Counted from the stretch's first letter, positions 26,474-36,111 are shown. The stretch is DNA of 64,000 bases from Naumannella halotolerans (GCF_004364645.1 NZ_SOAW01000003.1:248001-312000); one strand, 5' to 3'. A program made the numbers and translations. Notes: generated by a model from the letters alone, not told the origin.

Positions 26474-26959
26474 ATGACTTTTAATGTCGGTGAGACGGTG
26501 GTCTATCCCAATCATGGGGCGGCCGTCATCGAAGATATCGAGACCCGCCAGATCAAGGGAGAAGACAGGCTGTACCTGGTCCTTCGCATCGTCGGCCAGT
26601 CCGACCTCGTGGTTCGGGTCCCGGCCTGCAACCTCGACCTCGTCGGAGTGCGTGACGTGGTCGACGCGGAGGGTCTGGAGCGCGTGTTCACCGTGCTGCG
26701 GGCCCCGCAGGTCGAGGAGCCGACCAACTGGTCGCGCCGGTACAAGGCCAACATGGAGAAGCTGCACTCGGGCAATGTGATGAAGGTGGCCGAGGTCGTC
26801 CGCGACCTGTGGCGCCGGGAGAAGGACCGCGGACTCTCCGCCGGCGAGAAGCAGATGCTCGCCAAGGCTCGCCGGATCCTCGTCTCCGAGCTCGCACTGG
26901 CCGAGAAGGTCGAGGAGGATCGCGCCGAGACCATGCTCGACGAGGTCCTGGCTTCCTGA
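26474..26959 (+). CDS. carD: CarD-family transcription regulator
   Basis: A 161-residue RNA-polymerase-binding regulator. The N-terminal interaction domain ([20 protein letters not shown], residues 2-22 and on to ~65) binds the beta subunit. The helical C-terminal part ([18 protein letters not shown], then [17 protein letters not shown] with the promoter-wedge Trp) stabilises open complexes, chiefly at rRNA promoters. It acts globally. The next gene, ispD, follows 4 nt after the stop, an arrangement conserved in actinobacteria. Confidence 0.96.
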   Translation: MTFNVGETVVYPNHGAAVIEDIETRQIKGEDRLYLVLRIVGQSDLVVRVPACNLDLVGVRDVVDAEGLERVFTVLRAPQVEEPTNWSRRYKANMEKLHSGNVMKVAEVVRDLWRREKDRGLSAGEKQMLAKARRILVSELALAEKVEEDRAETMLDEVLAS

Positions 26960-26963
26960 AGCA

Positions 26964-27650
26964 TTGAACACAACAATCCCGGCACCGGCCGTCGCCCTCG
27001 TGGTGGCGGCCGGTTCTGGTGTCCGGCTGGGCGCCGGGATGCCGAAGGCACTGGTCCGGCTCTCCGGCAGATCACTGGTCGCCCGGTCGCTGGACTCGCT
27101 GGCTGCCGGGGGAGTGGCCGAGGCGGTGGTGGTGGCGCCGGCCGGCCACCTGGTCGAGTTCGAGAAGGCGGTCACCGATTCACCCATCCCGGTACGGGTG
27201 GTGCCCGGCGGCGGAGAACGGCAGGACTCGGTGCAACTCGGATTGTCGGCCCTGGACAGCGTGGACGGGCCGGTGCTGGTCCACGACGCCGCCCGCCCGC
27301 TGGTACCGGCAAGGGTGGTCTCGGCGGTGATCGAGGCGGTACGTGGCGGCGCGGTCGCCGTCGTACCGGTGGTCGCGGTCACCGACTCCATCCGCCGACT
27401 CACCGACGAGGGCAGCGAGATGGTGGACCGCTCGACACTGCGGGCCGTGCAGACCCCGCAGGGATTCGATCCCGGCGTCCTCACCAGAGCCCATGAGCTG
27501 GTCCGCGAGCGCGGTCTGCTGGTCACCGACGATGCGGCCGCCTGCGAGGCCGCCGGTCATCCGGTGACCCTGGTCGCCGGTGCCGCCGAGTCGATGAAGA
27601 TCACCACCCCGGCCGATCTGCGGTTCGCCGAGGCGTTGCTGGGTGACTGA
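26964..27650 (+). CDS. ispD: 2-C-methyl-D-erythritol 4-phosphate cytidylyltransferase
   Basis: A 228-residue enzyme of the MEP isoprenoid pathway that joins CTP and methylerythritol phosphate. The nucleotide-binding loop is AAGSGVRLGAGMPKAL (about 14-29). HDAARPLVPARVV and the RAVQTPQGF block are also standard. TTG 26964 follows the carD stop by 4 nt. It ends 3 nt before the convergent ispF stop. Confidence 0.95.
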   Translation: MNTTIPAPAVALVVAAGSGVRLGAGMPKALVRLSGRSLVARSLDSLAAGGVAEAVVVAPAGHLVEFEKAVTDSPIPVRVVPGGGERQDSVQLGLSALDSVDGPVLVHDAARPLVPARVVSAVIEAVRGGAVAVVPVVAVTDSIRRLTDEGSEMVDRSTLRAVQTPQGFDPGVLTRAHELVRERGLLVTDDAAACEAAGHPVTLVAGAAESMKITTPADLRFAEALLGD

Positions 27651-27653
27651 GCC

Positions 27654-28127
27654 TCAGTCGGCGCGTTCGACCAGACAAGTGGCGATCGCGGCGATGCCCT
27701 CACCGCGGCCGGTCAGCCCCAGCCCGTCGGTGGTGGTGGCCGAGATCGACACCGGTACGCCCCCGAGCGCGGCACCCATCAGATCCTCGATCTCGGTCCG
27801 GTACGGGCCCAGCCTCGGCCGGTTGCCGATCACCTGGACGGCGACGTTCAGGATGCTGAAGCCGGCGTCGGTCGCCCGCCGGGCGGTCTCGGTCAGGAAC
27901 TCCGCGCCGGCCGCACCTGCCCACCGGGGCTCCGAGGTGCCGTAGTTGCTGCCCAGGTCACCCAGGCCGCAGGCCGAGAGCACCGCATCACAGGCGGCAT
28001 GGGCGGCGACGTCACCGTCGGAATGGCCTTCGGGGCCGACCGGTTCGTCGGGGAAGCGCAGACAACCGATGATCATCGGCCGTCCCTCGACCAGCCGGTG
28101 CACATCGGTGCCGATCCCGCTACGCAT
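27654..28127 (-). CDS. ispF: 2-C-methyl-D-erythritol 2,4-cyclodiphosphate synthase
   Basis: A 157-residue trimeric zinc enzyme of the MEP pathway. Metal ligands are Asp8 and His10 (GTDVH) and the later His in [11 protein letters not shown]. The [16 protein letters not shown] segment closes the active site. The short [13 protein letters not shown] loop is the common actinobacterial variant. Its ATG overlaps the metallopeptidase stop (TGATG). It is convergent with ispD rather than in line with it, which is unusual for this cluster. Confidence 0.95.
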   Translation of the reverse strand: MRSGIGTDVHRLVEGRPMIIGCLRFPDEPVGPEGHSDGDVAAHAACDAVLSACGLGDLGSNYGTSEPRWAGAAGAEFLTETARRATDAGFSILNVAVQVIGNRPRLGPYRTEIEDLMGAALGGVPVSISATTTDGLGLTGRGEGIAAIATCLVERAD

Positions 28128-29200
28128 CAGTCGGTCAGACTGTCATCGCTGACGACATAGGTGTTGCAGCGCCCGATCTCGGTGGTCGACATCCCCATCT
28201 GCGTCCAGTACTCACGGGTGGCGCCGTGGGGGTGGGTGCTCTCGATGTCGGCATCACCGGTCTGGGTGTCGGCACCCAGGGCGACGGTGTACTCCAACAC
28301 CTCCTGGGCATCGGCCTCGGTGTAGGGGACCGAGCTCGCCGCGGAGTTGAGGAACAGGCCGGCGTAGCAATCGGCCTGCGCCTCGCGCATCCGGCTCATC
28401 TTCAGCGCCTCGGCCTCGCTGAGTTCCTCCGAAAGGATCACCGCCGCCGCCATCTGCCCGGTGCGGCCCTGGATGTCGTGGCCGAACTCGTGGGCCATCA
28501 CCATGTCGAAGACCGCCGGATTGCCCGACGTACCGGGCAGATCGGCCAATTCCATGGAGAAGTAGAGCTGCTGGTTAGCCGAGCAGTAGACGGCGTTCAT
28601 CTCCGGCAGATCACCGCAGGGGGTGTCGATCGTACCCTCGTAGACCGTCACCGCGGGCCGCGGAAGGGTCCACCCGGCGGACGTCATCGGTTCGATCCAG
28701 GTGGTCATCAGGCAACCGGTGAAGTCGTTGAAGTGGGCCTCGACCTCGTCCGGGCTGGCCGTGGCCGGATCGACCGGGGAGGTCTCACAGCGGATCGGGG
28801 CGCTGACCTGTTCGGCATTGATCGGGTTGGAGTACAGCATCGTCGACAACTCGTCGTAGGTCTCGGGGATCGGGAACTGGTCCGGATTCTCGTCCACCGG
28901 GGGCGGGGTGTAGTTCTCGTTCGCGTAGGCGACGTTGTCGTCGCTGTTGAACAGCGAGTTGGTGATGAACACGGCACCGACGATCAGCGCCAGACACCCG
29001 ATCGCGGTCAGCAGGATCGCTCCGGGGCTGCTGCGTCGGCGAGGAGGTTGTCCACCGAACTGGGGCGCCGGCGGACCCGGTTGCGGCTGACCGCCGAACT
29101 GCGGGGCCCGTTGCGGGTAGGCCCGGGTCTGGAACTGCTGGGGTGCGCCGAAGCTGCCGCCCGGGGTACCGAAGCTGCGGTACGGCTGCTGCTGGCTCAC
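28127..29200 (-). CDS. YpfJ-type neutral zinc metallopeptidase, membrane-anchored
   Basis: A 357-residue protein. A Pro/Gln/Gly-rich cytoplasmic tail (1-55) is followed by one membrane helix (about 60-82) and an extracellular neutral zinc metallopeptidase domain. The zinc site is HEFGH (237-241), and the downstream E-A-Q-A-D-C-Y-A-G gives the third ligand. GTG 29200 is supported by TAGGGT 7 nt upstream. It is probably in an operon with ispF. The substrate is unknown. Confidence 0.85.
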   Translation of the reverse strand: MSQQQPYRSFGTPGGSFGAPQQFQTRAYPQRAPQFGGQPQPGPPAPQFGGQPPRRRSSPGAILLTAIGCLALIVGAVFITNSLFNSDDNVAYANENYTPPPVDENPDQFPIPETYDELSTMLYSNPINAEQVSAPIRCETSPVDPATASPDEVEAHFNDFTGCLMTTWIEPMTSAGWTLPRPAVTVYEGTIDTPCGDLPEMNAVYCSANQQLYFSMELADLPGTSGNPAVFDMVMAHEFGHDIQGRTGQMAAAVILSEELSEAEALKMSRMREAQADCYAGLFLNSAASSVPYTEADAQEVLEYTVALGADTQTGDADIESTHPHGATREYWTQMGMSTTEIGRCNTYVVSDDSLTD

Positions 29201-29207
29201 AACCGAC

Positions 29208-29213
29208 ACCCTA
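29208..29213 (-). promoter_or_regulatory. -10 box TAGGGT of the metallopeptidase-ispF operon
   Basis: On the minus strand TAGGGT, then 7 nt, then GTG 29200. Confidence 0.5.
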
Positions 29214-29380
29214 GGGGGTGAGGAGGTCGACTGGGTACTGAACGCGGTCGGGTCGGTTGCCGGGGTTGTCGGGGTTGCCGGGTTGCCGGGCTCGACACCG
29301 TGACCGGACGGTGCCGTAGTCTGAGCGCTGCCGCTCGGGGGTTTGCGTCGGGCCGGCTGACCCCAACTCTCGGAGGACAC

Positions 29381-31084
29381 GTGATCGCTGGGCAACGACC
29401 GACTCGGGTGTGGGCCGTCCTCGGCCTGCTGCTGGTCGCCTGGTTCGGCCTGCAACTGGCCCCGGCACATGCCGCAACCGGTGATGTCGAGGTGATGGAG
29501 GTCGACGCCAGCGTCGATCGCGACGGCGCACTGAGCGTCGAGCAGACGATGACCTTCGAGGGTGCGCCGCCGGCCGAGCTCACCCAGCGAATCGCCACGG
29601 TGGAGAACAGTGTCGGCGATGCGCAGTACCGCTACGAGATCTCCGAGGTCACCGCCAGCGCCGACGGTCAGCCGTTGCCGGTGGCGGTCGACGACACCGG
29701 TGAGGCGATGGTGGTGACCATCCCCACCGAGGGTGTTGCCGGACCGGTGACGCTCAGCTATGCCGTCGACGGCGCGGTCCGCACGACGCCGGACGGCACG
29801 ATGCTGCACTGGCGTTTCCTGCAGGGCCTGTCGGCGCCCGTCGACGACGTCACCGTCGAGGTCGGGGTGCCGGGTCTGTTCAGCTACATCGACTGCGCCT
29901 CCGGACCGCCGAACTCGCCGACCAAGTGTGTGACCTCCAGTGGCGGCACCGAGGAGACCAGCCAGACCCCCACCTTCACCGATGGGCCGCGGGCGGCCAA
30001 TGAGGTGGTCTCGATCGAGATCGGATTCCCCGCCGGGTTGGTGAGCGCGAACGAGAACCTCGAGTACCGCTGGAGCCTGGCCCGGGGGTTCTCCGCCGAA
30101 CCGCTGCCGTTGGGGCTGGCCACCGGGCTGCTGCTGCTCGGTGCGATCGTCGTCTGGGTGCTGCACCGTCGCGCCGGGGCCGACCTGTCGGCCGGCGAGC
30201 GGGTGGAGCGCGTGGCCGAGTTCACCCCGGTCGCCGATGGTGCGGTCGACTTCACCGTCACCAGCGACATCCGCCCCGGCGAGGTCGGCACGATGGCCGA
30301 TGAGCGGGTCGACCCGGTGGACGTGCTGGCCACGGTCCTGGATCTGGCGGTACGCGGACACCTGCGGATCACCGAGCTGCCGCACCGCTCGAACTACGCC
30401 CCGGCGGACTGGCAGCTGGAACGTCGTGAGGCCGACACCTCCGAACTGCAGGCCTATGAGCGGCGGCTGCTGGATGCCGTGGCACCGATCGGTGGCGAGC
30501 CGACGCGGGTCTCACAGATGAACGAGAAGATCGCCGATGCGATCCCGCAGGTGCAGTCCGAGCTGTACGACGAGATGGTCGGCCACGGCTGGTACGACCA
30601 GCGTCCGGACTCGACCCGCAACAAGTGGCAGCGGGCAGCCGTGATCGGGCTGGTGCTGTCGGTGGCGCTGACCGCGGTGCTGGCCATCTTCACCACCTTC
30701 GGCATGATCGGCCTGGCCCTGGTGATCATCTGCCTCGGCCTGATGTTCGTCGCCCAGGAGATGCCGGCTCGTACCGCCAAGGGCGCCGCGGCACTGCGCG
30801 GCCTGAACCTGTTGAGCGACGAGTTGCACTCGCGGACGACCACCGAGCTGCCGAAGGGAAGGGAGCTGGAGGTCATCTCCCGGGTGCTGCCCTATGCGGT
30901 GGTGCTCGGTGGTGCCAATCGCTGGCTGGACGCGATGGTGGCCGCCGATGACGACGAAGGTGTGGCCGACTCGACCGACCTGGACTGGTTCCACGGCCCC
31001 GAGGACTGGCACCTGGCGGATCTGCCGGACTCGCTGCGGCATCTGCTGCTGACCCTGGCCGGGGTGCTCTTCACCCGTACCTGA
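29381..31084 (+). CDS. DUF2207-family membrane protein
   Basis: A 567-residue protein. It has a signal peptide (about 1-31, ending AHA-A), an extracellular beta-rich DUF2207 domain (about 35-235) and a membrane helix at about 244-260. A cytoplasmic winged-helix-like segment follows (DPVDVLATVLDLAVRGHLRI), then two adjacent helices at about 419-460 and a C-terminal soluble part. Function is unknown; the family is common in actinobacteria. GTG 29381 is preceded by GGAGG. Confidence 0.78.
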   Translation: MIAGQRPTRVWAVLGLLLVAWFGLQLAPAHAATGDVEVMEVDASVDRDGALSVEQTMTFEGAPPAELTQRIATVENSVGDAQYRYEISEVTASADGQPLPVAVDDTGEAMVVTIPTEGVAGPVTLSYAVDGAVRTTPDGTMLHWRFLQGLSAPVDDVTVEVGVPGLFSYIDCASGPPNSPTKCVTSSGGTEETSQTPTFTDGPRAANEVVSIEIGFPAGLVSANENLEYRWSLARGFSAEPLPLGLATGLLLLGAIVVWVLHRRAGADLSAGERVERVAEFTPVADGAVDFTVTSDIRPGEVGTMADERVDPVDVLATVLDLAVRGHLRITELPHRSNYAPADWQLERREADTSELQAYERRLLDAVAPIGGEPTRVSQMNEKIADAIPQVQSELYDEMVGHGWYDQRPDSTRNKWQRAAVIGLVLSVALTAVLAIFTTFGMIGLALVIICLGLMFVAQEMPARTAKGAAALRGLNLLSDELHSRTTTELPKGRELEVISRVLPYAVVLGGANRWLDAMVAADDDEGVADSTDLDWFHGPEDWHLADLPDSLRHLLLTLAGVLFTRT

Positions 31085-31119
31085 GGTGGGGCCGGCTCGG
31101 CTCGGTTGCCCGTCCCCCT

Positions 31120-31173
31120 TTTTTTCAGCGGTTATGGCCCCCTCCGGCGAATCCGGGCGGCCATAATCGCTGA
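31120..31173. repeat. Left inverted repeat of DUF559 cassette 2 (family B), itself a hairpin
   Basis: Positions 31120-31142 match the reverse complement of 32206-32228 at 22 of 23. Locally, TCAGCGGTTATGGCC (31125-31139) pairs with GGCCATAATCGCTGA (31159-31173) with one G-T wobble. The core GTTATGGC is shared with the family A repeats. Confidence 0.88.
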
Positions 31174-31198
31174 CAAGACCGGGGTCTGGCGGCTGGGT

Positions 31199-31207
31199 TG
31201 TGGAAAA
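31199..31207. promoter_or_regulatory. DnaA-box-like 9-mer upstream of DUF559 gene 2
   Basis: TGTGGAAAA ends 38 nt before ATG 31246, the same place as TGTGGACAA in cassette 1. Confidence 0.35.
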
Positions 31208-31245
31208 CCTCCGGTACGGCGTCGTGGCCGTCGGAGAATCGGGGG

Positions 31246-32169
31246 ATGCCCCGACCCGCACCGCTGCCTGCCGCGATCGCCGGCCGCGCCTTCACCACCG
31301 TGGAGGCGGAGGCACTGGGCGTCAGCCGCAAGCGCCTGCGCGCCTCCGATCTTCGCTCACCCGCCCAGGGAATCCGGGTCCCGGTCGACCTGGACGACCC
31401 TGTTCCCGGATGCGTCCGGGCGCTGCTCACGCTGTTGCCGGATGCCTGGGCCTCCCACGGCACCGCAGCCGCGCACTACGGGCTCGCCCTGCCGCGACGG
31501 TTGCAGGACGATCCGCTGATCCATCTCAGCCGGGACACCCGGGTCGCGGCCGTGCGCCGCCGGGGGGTACGCGGTCACGCGGTACGCATCACCGCGGAGG
31601 AGATCGTCACCGATCGCGGGCTGCGGGTGACGAGCCCGGCCCGTACCTGGTTCGACCTGCTGCCTCACCTCGGCGAGACCGCGGCGGTGATCATCGGCGA
31701 CCAGCTGCTGCGGCATCCGCGGGAGGAGTTCGAGGAGCGGGAGGCTCCCTGGTGCCTGCCTGCCGATCTGGACCGGGTGCTGGCCCTGAACGAGTGGCGC
31801 GAAGGCATCTGCCGCGGCCGGGAGGTACGCAAACTGGTCCGGGTCGGTGCCGATTCTCCTGCGGAGACACTGCTGCGGCTGGCGATCGTCCGAGCCGGTT
31901 TCGGCGAACCCGAACTGCAGCTGCGGCTCGATCCCGACGACCCGCGGAGCCCGGAGGGAGACCTCGGCTATCGGGCCGATCGGGTGGTCATCCAGTACGA
32001 CGGCAGCCATCACCTCAGCCGCGAGCAACAGAGCTCCGACATCCGGCGGGACCAGCGCTGGGCCGATGCGGGTTGGCGGGTGCTGCGATGCGATATCGCC
32101 GACCAGCGGAGCGGTTTCGTTCGGGTGCTGCGCTGGCTCGGCGCGAGCTCATGGCGTACCGCCGCCTGA
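31246..32169 (+). CDS. DUF559/Vsr-like nuclease-fold protein with AbiEi-like N-terminus (cassette 2)
   Basis: A 307-residue paralogue of the cassette 1 protein along its whole length. Shared landmarks are the MPRxxPLPA start, SRKRLRASDLRSP, the AWASHGTAAAHYGLALP block and TSPARTWFDLLPHL. The C-terminal nuclease-like signature is SPAETLLRLAIV, SPEGDLGYR, IQYDGSHH and WRVLRCDIAD. ATG 31246 is chosen to match the paralogue; GTG 31198 would add 16 residues over the DnaA-box-like site. It lies between the convergent DUF2207 and glyA genes, bracketed by 23-bp inverted repeats. Confidence 0.75.
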   Translation: MPRPAPLPAAIAGRAFTTVEAEALGVSRKRLRASDLRSPAQGIRVPVDLDDPVPGCVRALLTLLPDAWASHGTAAAHYGLALPRRLQDDPLIHLSRDTRVAAVRRRGVRGHAVRITAEEIVTDRGLRVTSPARTWFDLLPHLGETAAVIIGDQLLRHPREEFEEREAPWCLPADLDRVLALNEWREGICRGREVRKLVRVGADSPAETLLRLAIVRAGFGEPELQLRLDPDDPRSPEGDLGYRADRVVIQYDGSHHLSREQQSSDIRRDQRWADAGWRVLRCDIADQRSGFVRVLRWLGASSWRTAA

Positions 32170-32174
32170 TCCCG

Positions 32175-32228
32175 TCAGCGAAAATGGCCCCCCGATCAGC
32201 GATCAGGGGGCCATAACGGCTGAAAAAA
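32175..32228. repeat. Right inverted repeat of DUF559 cassette 2 (family B)
   Basis: The outer arm 32206-32228 mirrors 31120-31142. The inner arm TCAGCGAAAATGGCCCCC (32175-32192) pairs with it except for a 4-bp internal bulge. The repeat ends 5 nt from the convergent glyA stop codon. The A/T-run is on the wrong side of the hairpin for an intrinsic terminator of the gene before it. Confidence 0.85.
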
Positions 32229-32233
32229 GCGGG

Positions 32234-33706
32234 TCAGAGTTCGAGGCCCGGGTACAGCGGGTTGGCCTCCAACAGCTCGGCCGAGCGGGCCTTGGTCTTC
32301 TCCGCCACACCCTCGGCGAGGGTGTACTTCGCCTTGCCCGGTTTGCCGGTGGAGGCCGTCACCGGGGTGGTGTTGGACAGCACGTCGACGATCATGTCGG
32401 CGACCGCGTCGAAGTCGTCGGGGCCGAAACCGCGCGAGGTCAGCGCGGGCGTACCCAGCCGTACCCCGGAGGTGTACCAGGCGCCGTTCGGGTCGTTCGG
32501 TACGGCATTGCGGTTGGTCACCACCCCGGCATCCAGCAGCGCCGATTCACCCTGCCGACCGGTCAGCCCGAAGCCGGAGACGTCGAGCAGCACCAGGTGG
32601 TTGTCGGTGCCGCCGGTGACCAGCTTCGCACCGCGCCGCGACAGCGACTCGGCGAAGGACTTGGCGTTGTCGGCGACCTGCTGGGCGTAGGTACGGAAGT
32701 CGGCGGTACGCGCCTCGGCCAGGGCCACCGCCTTCGCCGCCATCATGTTCGACAGCGGACCGCCGAGCACCAGCGGGCAGCCCCGGTCGACACTCGGCGC
32801 GTACTCCTCGGTTGCCAGCACCAGACCACCGCGAGGTCCACGCAGCGACTTGTGGGTGGTGGTGGTGACGACATGGGCATGCGGCACCGGGTCCTCGTCG
32901 CCGGTGAACACCTTGCCGGCGACCAGACCGGCGAAGTGGGCCATGTCGACCATGAAGGTCGCCCCGACGGAGTCGGCGATCTCGCGCATCTTGGCGAAGT
33001 TCACCCGCCGCGGGTACGCCGAGTAACCGGCGATCAGCACCAGCGGCTTGAACTCCTTGGCCATCGCCGCGACCTTGTCGTAGTCCAGCAGCTGGGTCTC
33101 CGGGTCGGTGCCGTAGGAGCGCTGATGGAACATCTTGCCGGAGATGTTCGGCCGGAATCCGTGGGTCAGGTGACCGCCGGCGTCCAGGCTCATGCCCAGC
33201 ATCCGCTGCTCGCCGAAGGTCTTCCGCAAGGTCTCCCAGGCGTCCTCGTCGAGCTCGTTCACGTTCTTCTTGCCCAGCTCGGCCAGCGCCGGCTGCTCCA
33301 CCCGGTGGGCCAGGATCGCCCAGAAGGCGGTCAGGTTGGCATCGATGCCCGAGTGCGGCTGCGCGTAGGCGTACTCGGCGCCGAACAGCGCCCGGGCATG
33401 CTCTGCGGCGACGCTCTCGACGGTGTCGACGTTCTGGCAACCGGCGTAGAACCGGTGCCCGATGGTGCCCTCGGCGTACTTGTCGCTGAGCCAGTTGCCC
33501 ATCGTCAACAGGGTCGGGATGGAGGCGTAGTTCTCGCTCGCGATCAGCTTCAGCGAGTTGCGCTGGTCGGTCAGCTCGGAGCGGATGGCCTCGGCGATCC
33601 GGGGCTCGACGCTGCCGGTGATCTGCAGGATCGTCCGGTACGCCTGGGTGGCGGCTTCGACGTCGAGGGGTGGCAGGGAGTCAATGGGTGCAACGGTGTC
33701 GGTCAC
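32234..33706 (-). CDS. glyA: Serine hydroxymethyltransferase, long form
   Basis: A 490-residue PLP enzyme converting serine and tetrahydrofolate to glycine and methylene-tetrahydrofolate. Lys286 in [14 protein letters not shown] binds [27 protein letters not shown] and the [15 protein letters not shown]-terminal block are all canonical. It is about 70 residues longer than typical GlyA because of an insertion at roughly residues 150-205 ([20 protein letters not shown] region). That long form occurs in some actinobacteria. TAGATT 6 nt before GTG 33706 supports the start. Confidence 0.94.
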   Translation of the reverse strand: MTDTVAPIDSLPPLDVEAATQAYRTILQITGSVEPRIAEAIRSELTDQRNSLKLIASENYASIPTLLTMGNWLSDKYAEGTIGHRFYAGCQNVDTVESVAAEHARALFGAEYAYAQPHSGIDANLTAFWAILAHRVEQPALAELGKKNVNELDEDAWETLRKTFGEQRMLGMSLDAGGHLTHGFRPNISGKMFHQRSYGTDPETQLLDYDKVAAMAKEFKPLVLIAGYSAYPRRVNFAKMREIADSVGATFMVDMAHFAGLVAGKVFTGDEDPVPHAHVVTTTTHKSLRGPRGGLVLATEEYAPSVDRGCPLVLGGPLSNMMAAKAVALAEARTADFRTYAQQVADNAKSFAESLSRRGAKLVTGGTDNHLVLLDVSGFGLTGRQGESALLDAGVVTNRNAVPNDPNGAWYTSGVRLGTPALTSRGFGPDDFDAVADMIVDVLSNTTPVTASTGKPGKAKYTLAEGVAEKTKARSAELLEANPLYPGLEL

Positions 33707-33712
33707 GGTGCC

Positions 33713-33718
33713 AATCTA
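33713..33718 (-). promoter_or_regulatory. -10 box TAGATT, leaderless start of glyA
   Basis: On the minus strand TAGATT, then 6 nt, then GTG 33706. The rest of the 328-bp divergent gap to 34034 has a 9-bp-stem hairpin (33824-33846) and two CCCCGGTTGTCCG copies near 33930-33957, but no gene. Confidence 0.55.
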
Positions 33719-33823
33719 ACCGACCGGGCGCCGGGCCCGGAGGGCTTGTCGGGTTCCGGAACGAAGACTCCGGCCGAGGTACGGGGTGGCCGCGGTACGC
33801 AGATGCCTGCGACGTGCCGAAGA

Positions 33824-33846
33824 GTCCCCCGGTGCGTCCGGGGGAC
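33824..33846. repeat. Hairpin in the glyA divergent intergenic region
   Basis: GTCCCCCGG and CCGGGGGAC form a perfect 9-bp stem around TGCGT. No U-tract follows. Its role is unknown. Confidence 0.5.
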
Positions 33847-34034
33847 GGGTTGTCAGACGTGCCTCCGGGGTTGCCCCGAGAGCCCGGCTGCCAGGCCTGC
33901 GTTCGACAGCCCGGGTGTCCGGCGTACCCCGGTTGTCCGTGGGCCCCGGTTGTCCGGCGTGATTGGCTGGAACCGTGGCGTCGGGCCGGGTGAGCCCCCG
34001 GACGACGCAGACCGCTGCATCGAGAGGAATCATC

Positions 34035-34991
34035 ATGAGACTGGGATACAAACTGATCGCCGAGGCCTACGGGCCGCAGGAGATCGTCCGGCAGGGAGTG
34101 CTGGCCGAGCAGGCCGGTTTCGACTTCGTCGAGGTCAGCGATCACTACCATCCGTGGCTGACCAGCACCCCGCACTCGGGTTTCGCCTGGTCGATGCTGG
34201 CCGCCCTCGCCGCCCGTACCGAACGGATCGAACTGGCCACCGGCGTGACCTGTCCGACCTTCCGTTACCACCCGGCGATCATCGCCCAGGCCGCGGCCAC
34301 CACCGCCTTGCTGTCCGACGGGCGGTTCAGCCTCGGGCTCGGTTCCGGTGAACGGCTGAACGAACATGTGGTGGGCGACGCGTGGCCGTCGGTGAGCACC
34401 CGACAGGCGCGGCTGGTGGAGGCGATCGAGATCATCCGCGCGCTGTGGTCGGGCGGCTATCACAGCTATGACGGGCGCTACTTCCAGCTCGACGACGCCC
34501 GGGTCTTCGACCTGCCCGACGAACTGCCGAAGATGCTGATCGCCGCCGGTGGTGACCGGGCCGCCAAGCTGGCCGCCGAGCGCGGTGACGGGCTGTTCGC
34601 CACCGAACCACTGCCGGAGCTGATCGAGGGCTACCGGGCTGCCGGCGGTACCGGGCCGCGGTACGGCGAGGTGCCGCTGGCCTGGGCACCCGATGTCGAG
34701 TCGGCTGCCCGTTCGGCACATGAGAAGTTCCGCTTCGGGCTCACCGGCTGGAAGGTCCAGGCCGAGTTGCCGAACCCGATCAACTTCGACGCCGCGACGG
34801 CCATGATCACCCCCGAGGACATGGTGCAGAACTTCGGTTGCGGTCCGGATGTCGAGCGGCATCTGGAGGTGATCGGCCAGTTCGTCGATGCCGGTTTCGA
34901 CAACCTGGTGTTGATCAACGCCGGAACCGACCCGGACGGCTTCTTCGAGTTCTTCACCGACACCCTCGCACCGCGGCTGCGGCAGCGCTGA
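34035..34991 (+). CDS. F420-type LLM-class oxidoreductase (Fgd-like family)
   Basis: A 318-residue luciferase-like TIM barrel of the family that includes F420-dependent glucose-6-phosphate dehydrogenase: LGYKLIAEAYGPQEIVRQ at the N-terminus, VSDHYHPW, ATGVTCPTFRYHPAIIAQ, GRFSLGLGSGERLNEHVVG, and GWKVQAELPNPINF. Cofactor F420 is likely. The substrate could be a sugar phosphate or another alcohol. Start ATG 34035 follows GAGAGGAAT. It is divergent from glyA. Confidence 0.82.
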   Translation: MRLGYKLIAEAYGPQEIVRQGVLAEQAGFDFVEVSDHYHPWLTSTPHSGFAWSMLAALAARTERIELATGVTCPTFRYHPAIIAQAAATTALLSDGRFSLGLGSGERLNEHVVGDAWPSVSTRQARLVEAIEIIRALWSGGYHSYDGRYFQLDDARVFDLPDELPKMLIAAGGDRAAKLAAERGDGLFATEPLPELIEGYRAAGGTGPRYGEVPLAWAPDVESAARSAHEKFRFGLTGWKVQAELPNPINFDAATAMITPEDMVQNFGCGPDVERHLEVIGQFVDAGFDNLVLINAGTDPDGFFEFFTDTLAPRLRQR

Positions 34992-34999
34992 GAGCGACG

Positions 35000-35025
35000 C
35001 GGGCGCCCATGATCATGGGCGCCCG
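35000..35025. terminator. Bidirectional hairpin between LLM gene and acdS
   Basis: CGGGCGCCCAT pairs with ATGGGCGCCCG around GATC, between convergent stop codons. Confidence 0.78.
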
Positions 35026-35042
35026 ATCCGGTTCGACGAGGG

Positions 35043-36059
35043 TCAGAAGATCTGCGAGTAGGCGTTCAGCGCCGGTTGTCCGCCCAGATGGGCGTAGAGC
35101 ACGGTCGAGTCCTTGCCGATCTCTCCGGAGCCGACCAGATCGATCAGACCGGCCATCGACTTCCCCTCATAGACCGGGTCGATGATCATTCCCTCGGTAC
35201 GTGCCGAGAGCTTGATCGCCTCGACGGTCGACTCGACCGGGATTCCGTAGAGATCACCTGCCCAGCCTTCGAGGACGGTGATCTCGTCGTCCCGCAGGTC
35301 TCGTCCGAGCTTGATCAACTCGGCGGTGTGCCTGGCGATCCGGCCCACCTGGTCGGTCGTCTTGGTCAGGGTCGCCGAGGCATCGATGCCGAGCACCCGC
35401 CGGGGTCGGGGATCGATCTCGGACAATGCGGCGAAACCGGCGATCATCCCTGCGTGGGTGGAACCGGTGACCGTGCAGACGACGATCGTGTCGAAGAAGA
35501 CCCCGAGTTGCTTCTCCTGTTCGGCGACCTCGAAGGCCCAGTTGGCGAAGCCCAGCCCGCCGAGTTCGTGTTCCGAGGCTCCGGCCGGGATCGGGTACGG
35601 GACGCCGCCGGCCGCGGCGACCTCGTCCAGGGCTGTCTGCCAACTGGATCGGATCCCGATGTCGAAACCGGCATCGTCGAGCCGCACATCGGCGCCCATG
35701 ATCCGCGACAACAAGATGTTCCCGACCCGGTCGTTGCCCGGATCGTCCCAGTCCACCCACTTCTCCTGCACCAGCCGGGCCTGCAGGCCGAGTTTGGCCG
35801 CGACCGCCGCCACCTGCCGGGTGTGGTTGGACTGGTAACCGCCGATGCTGACCAGGGTGTCGGCACCGGAGGCGAGGATGTCGGGAACGATGTACTCGAG
35901 CTTGCGGGTCTTGTTGCCGCCGAAGGCCAGGCCGGAATTGCAGTCCTCGCGTTTGGCCCACAACTGCGCCCCGCCGAGATGTCGGGTCAGGTTGTCCAGC
36001 GGGTGGACCGGGCTGGGGCCGAAGGTGAGCGGGTAACGCTCGAAATCGCTGATGGGCAT
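35043..36059 (-). CDS. acdS: 1-aminocyclopropane-1-carboxylate deaminase
   Basis: A 338-residue PLP enzyme, the usual length of ACC deaminase. It breaks down the plant ethylene precursor ACC to 2-oxobutyrate and ammonia. Lys50 in [10 protein letters not shown] binds PLP. Opening [28 protein letters not shown] and [11 protein letters not shown] fit closely. Glu298 (PVYEGKS) and Leu325 (AHLGGQPAL) are the two residues that separate true ACC deaminases from D-cysteine desulfhydrases. ATG 36059 is set by homology. A GntR regulator is divergent with a palindrome between them. The enzyme suggests contact with plants or soil. Confidence 0.92.
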   Translation of the reverse strand: MPISDFERYPLTFGPSPVHPLDNLTRHLGGAQLWAKREDCNSGLAFGGNKTRKLEYIVPDILASGADTLVSIGGYQSNHTRQVAAVAAKLGLQARLVQEKWVDWDDPGNDRVGNILLSRIMGADVRLDDAGFDIGIRSSWQTALDEVAAAGGVPYPIPAGASEHELGGLGFANWAFEVAEQEKQLGVFFDTIVVCTVTGSTHAGMIAGFAALSEIDPRPRRVLGIDASATLTKTTDQVGRIARHTAELIKLGRDLRDDEITVLEGWAGDLYGIPVESTVEAIKLSARTEGMIIDPVYEGKSMAGLIDLVGSGEIGKDSTVLYAHLGGQPALNAYSQIF

Positions 36060-36095
36060 CGGGGTACGCCTCCGAGGTGGGCTGAGATGACTGAC

Positions 36096-36111
36096 ATGCA
36101 ATATATTGCAT
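36096..36111. promoter_or_regulatory. Perfect 16-bp palindrome, likely GntR operator
   Basis: ATGCAATATATTGCAT is fully self-complementary and AT-rich in a GC-rich genome. It is centred between the divergent acdS and gntR starts. Confidence 0.75.

Noticed and set aside
31120-31173. Cassette hairpins as ordinary intrinsic terminators
   Set aside because: The T-run precedes the hairpin instead of following it when read from the upstream gene. The right-hand repeat is followed by an A-run, and the long inverted match across the gene is not needed for a terminator.
33707-34034. Riboswitch upstream of glyA
   Set aside because: A -10 box lies 6 nt before the start codon, leaving no leader for a riboswitch, and no glycine- or ZTP-type core was recognised.
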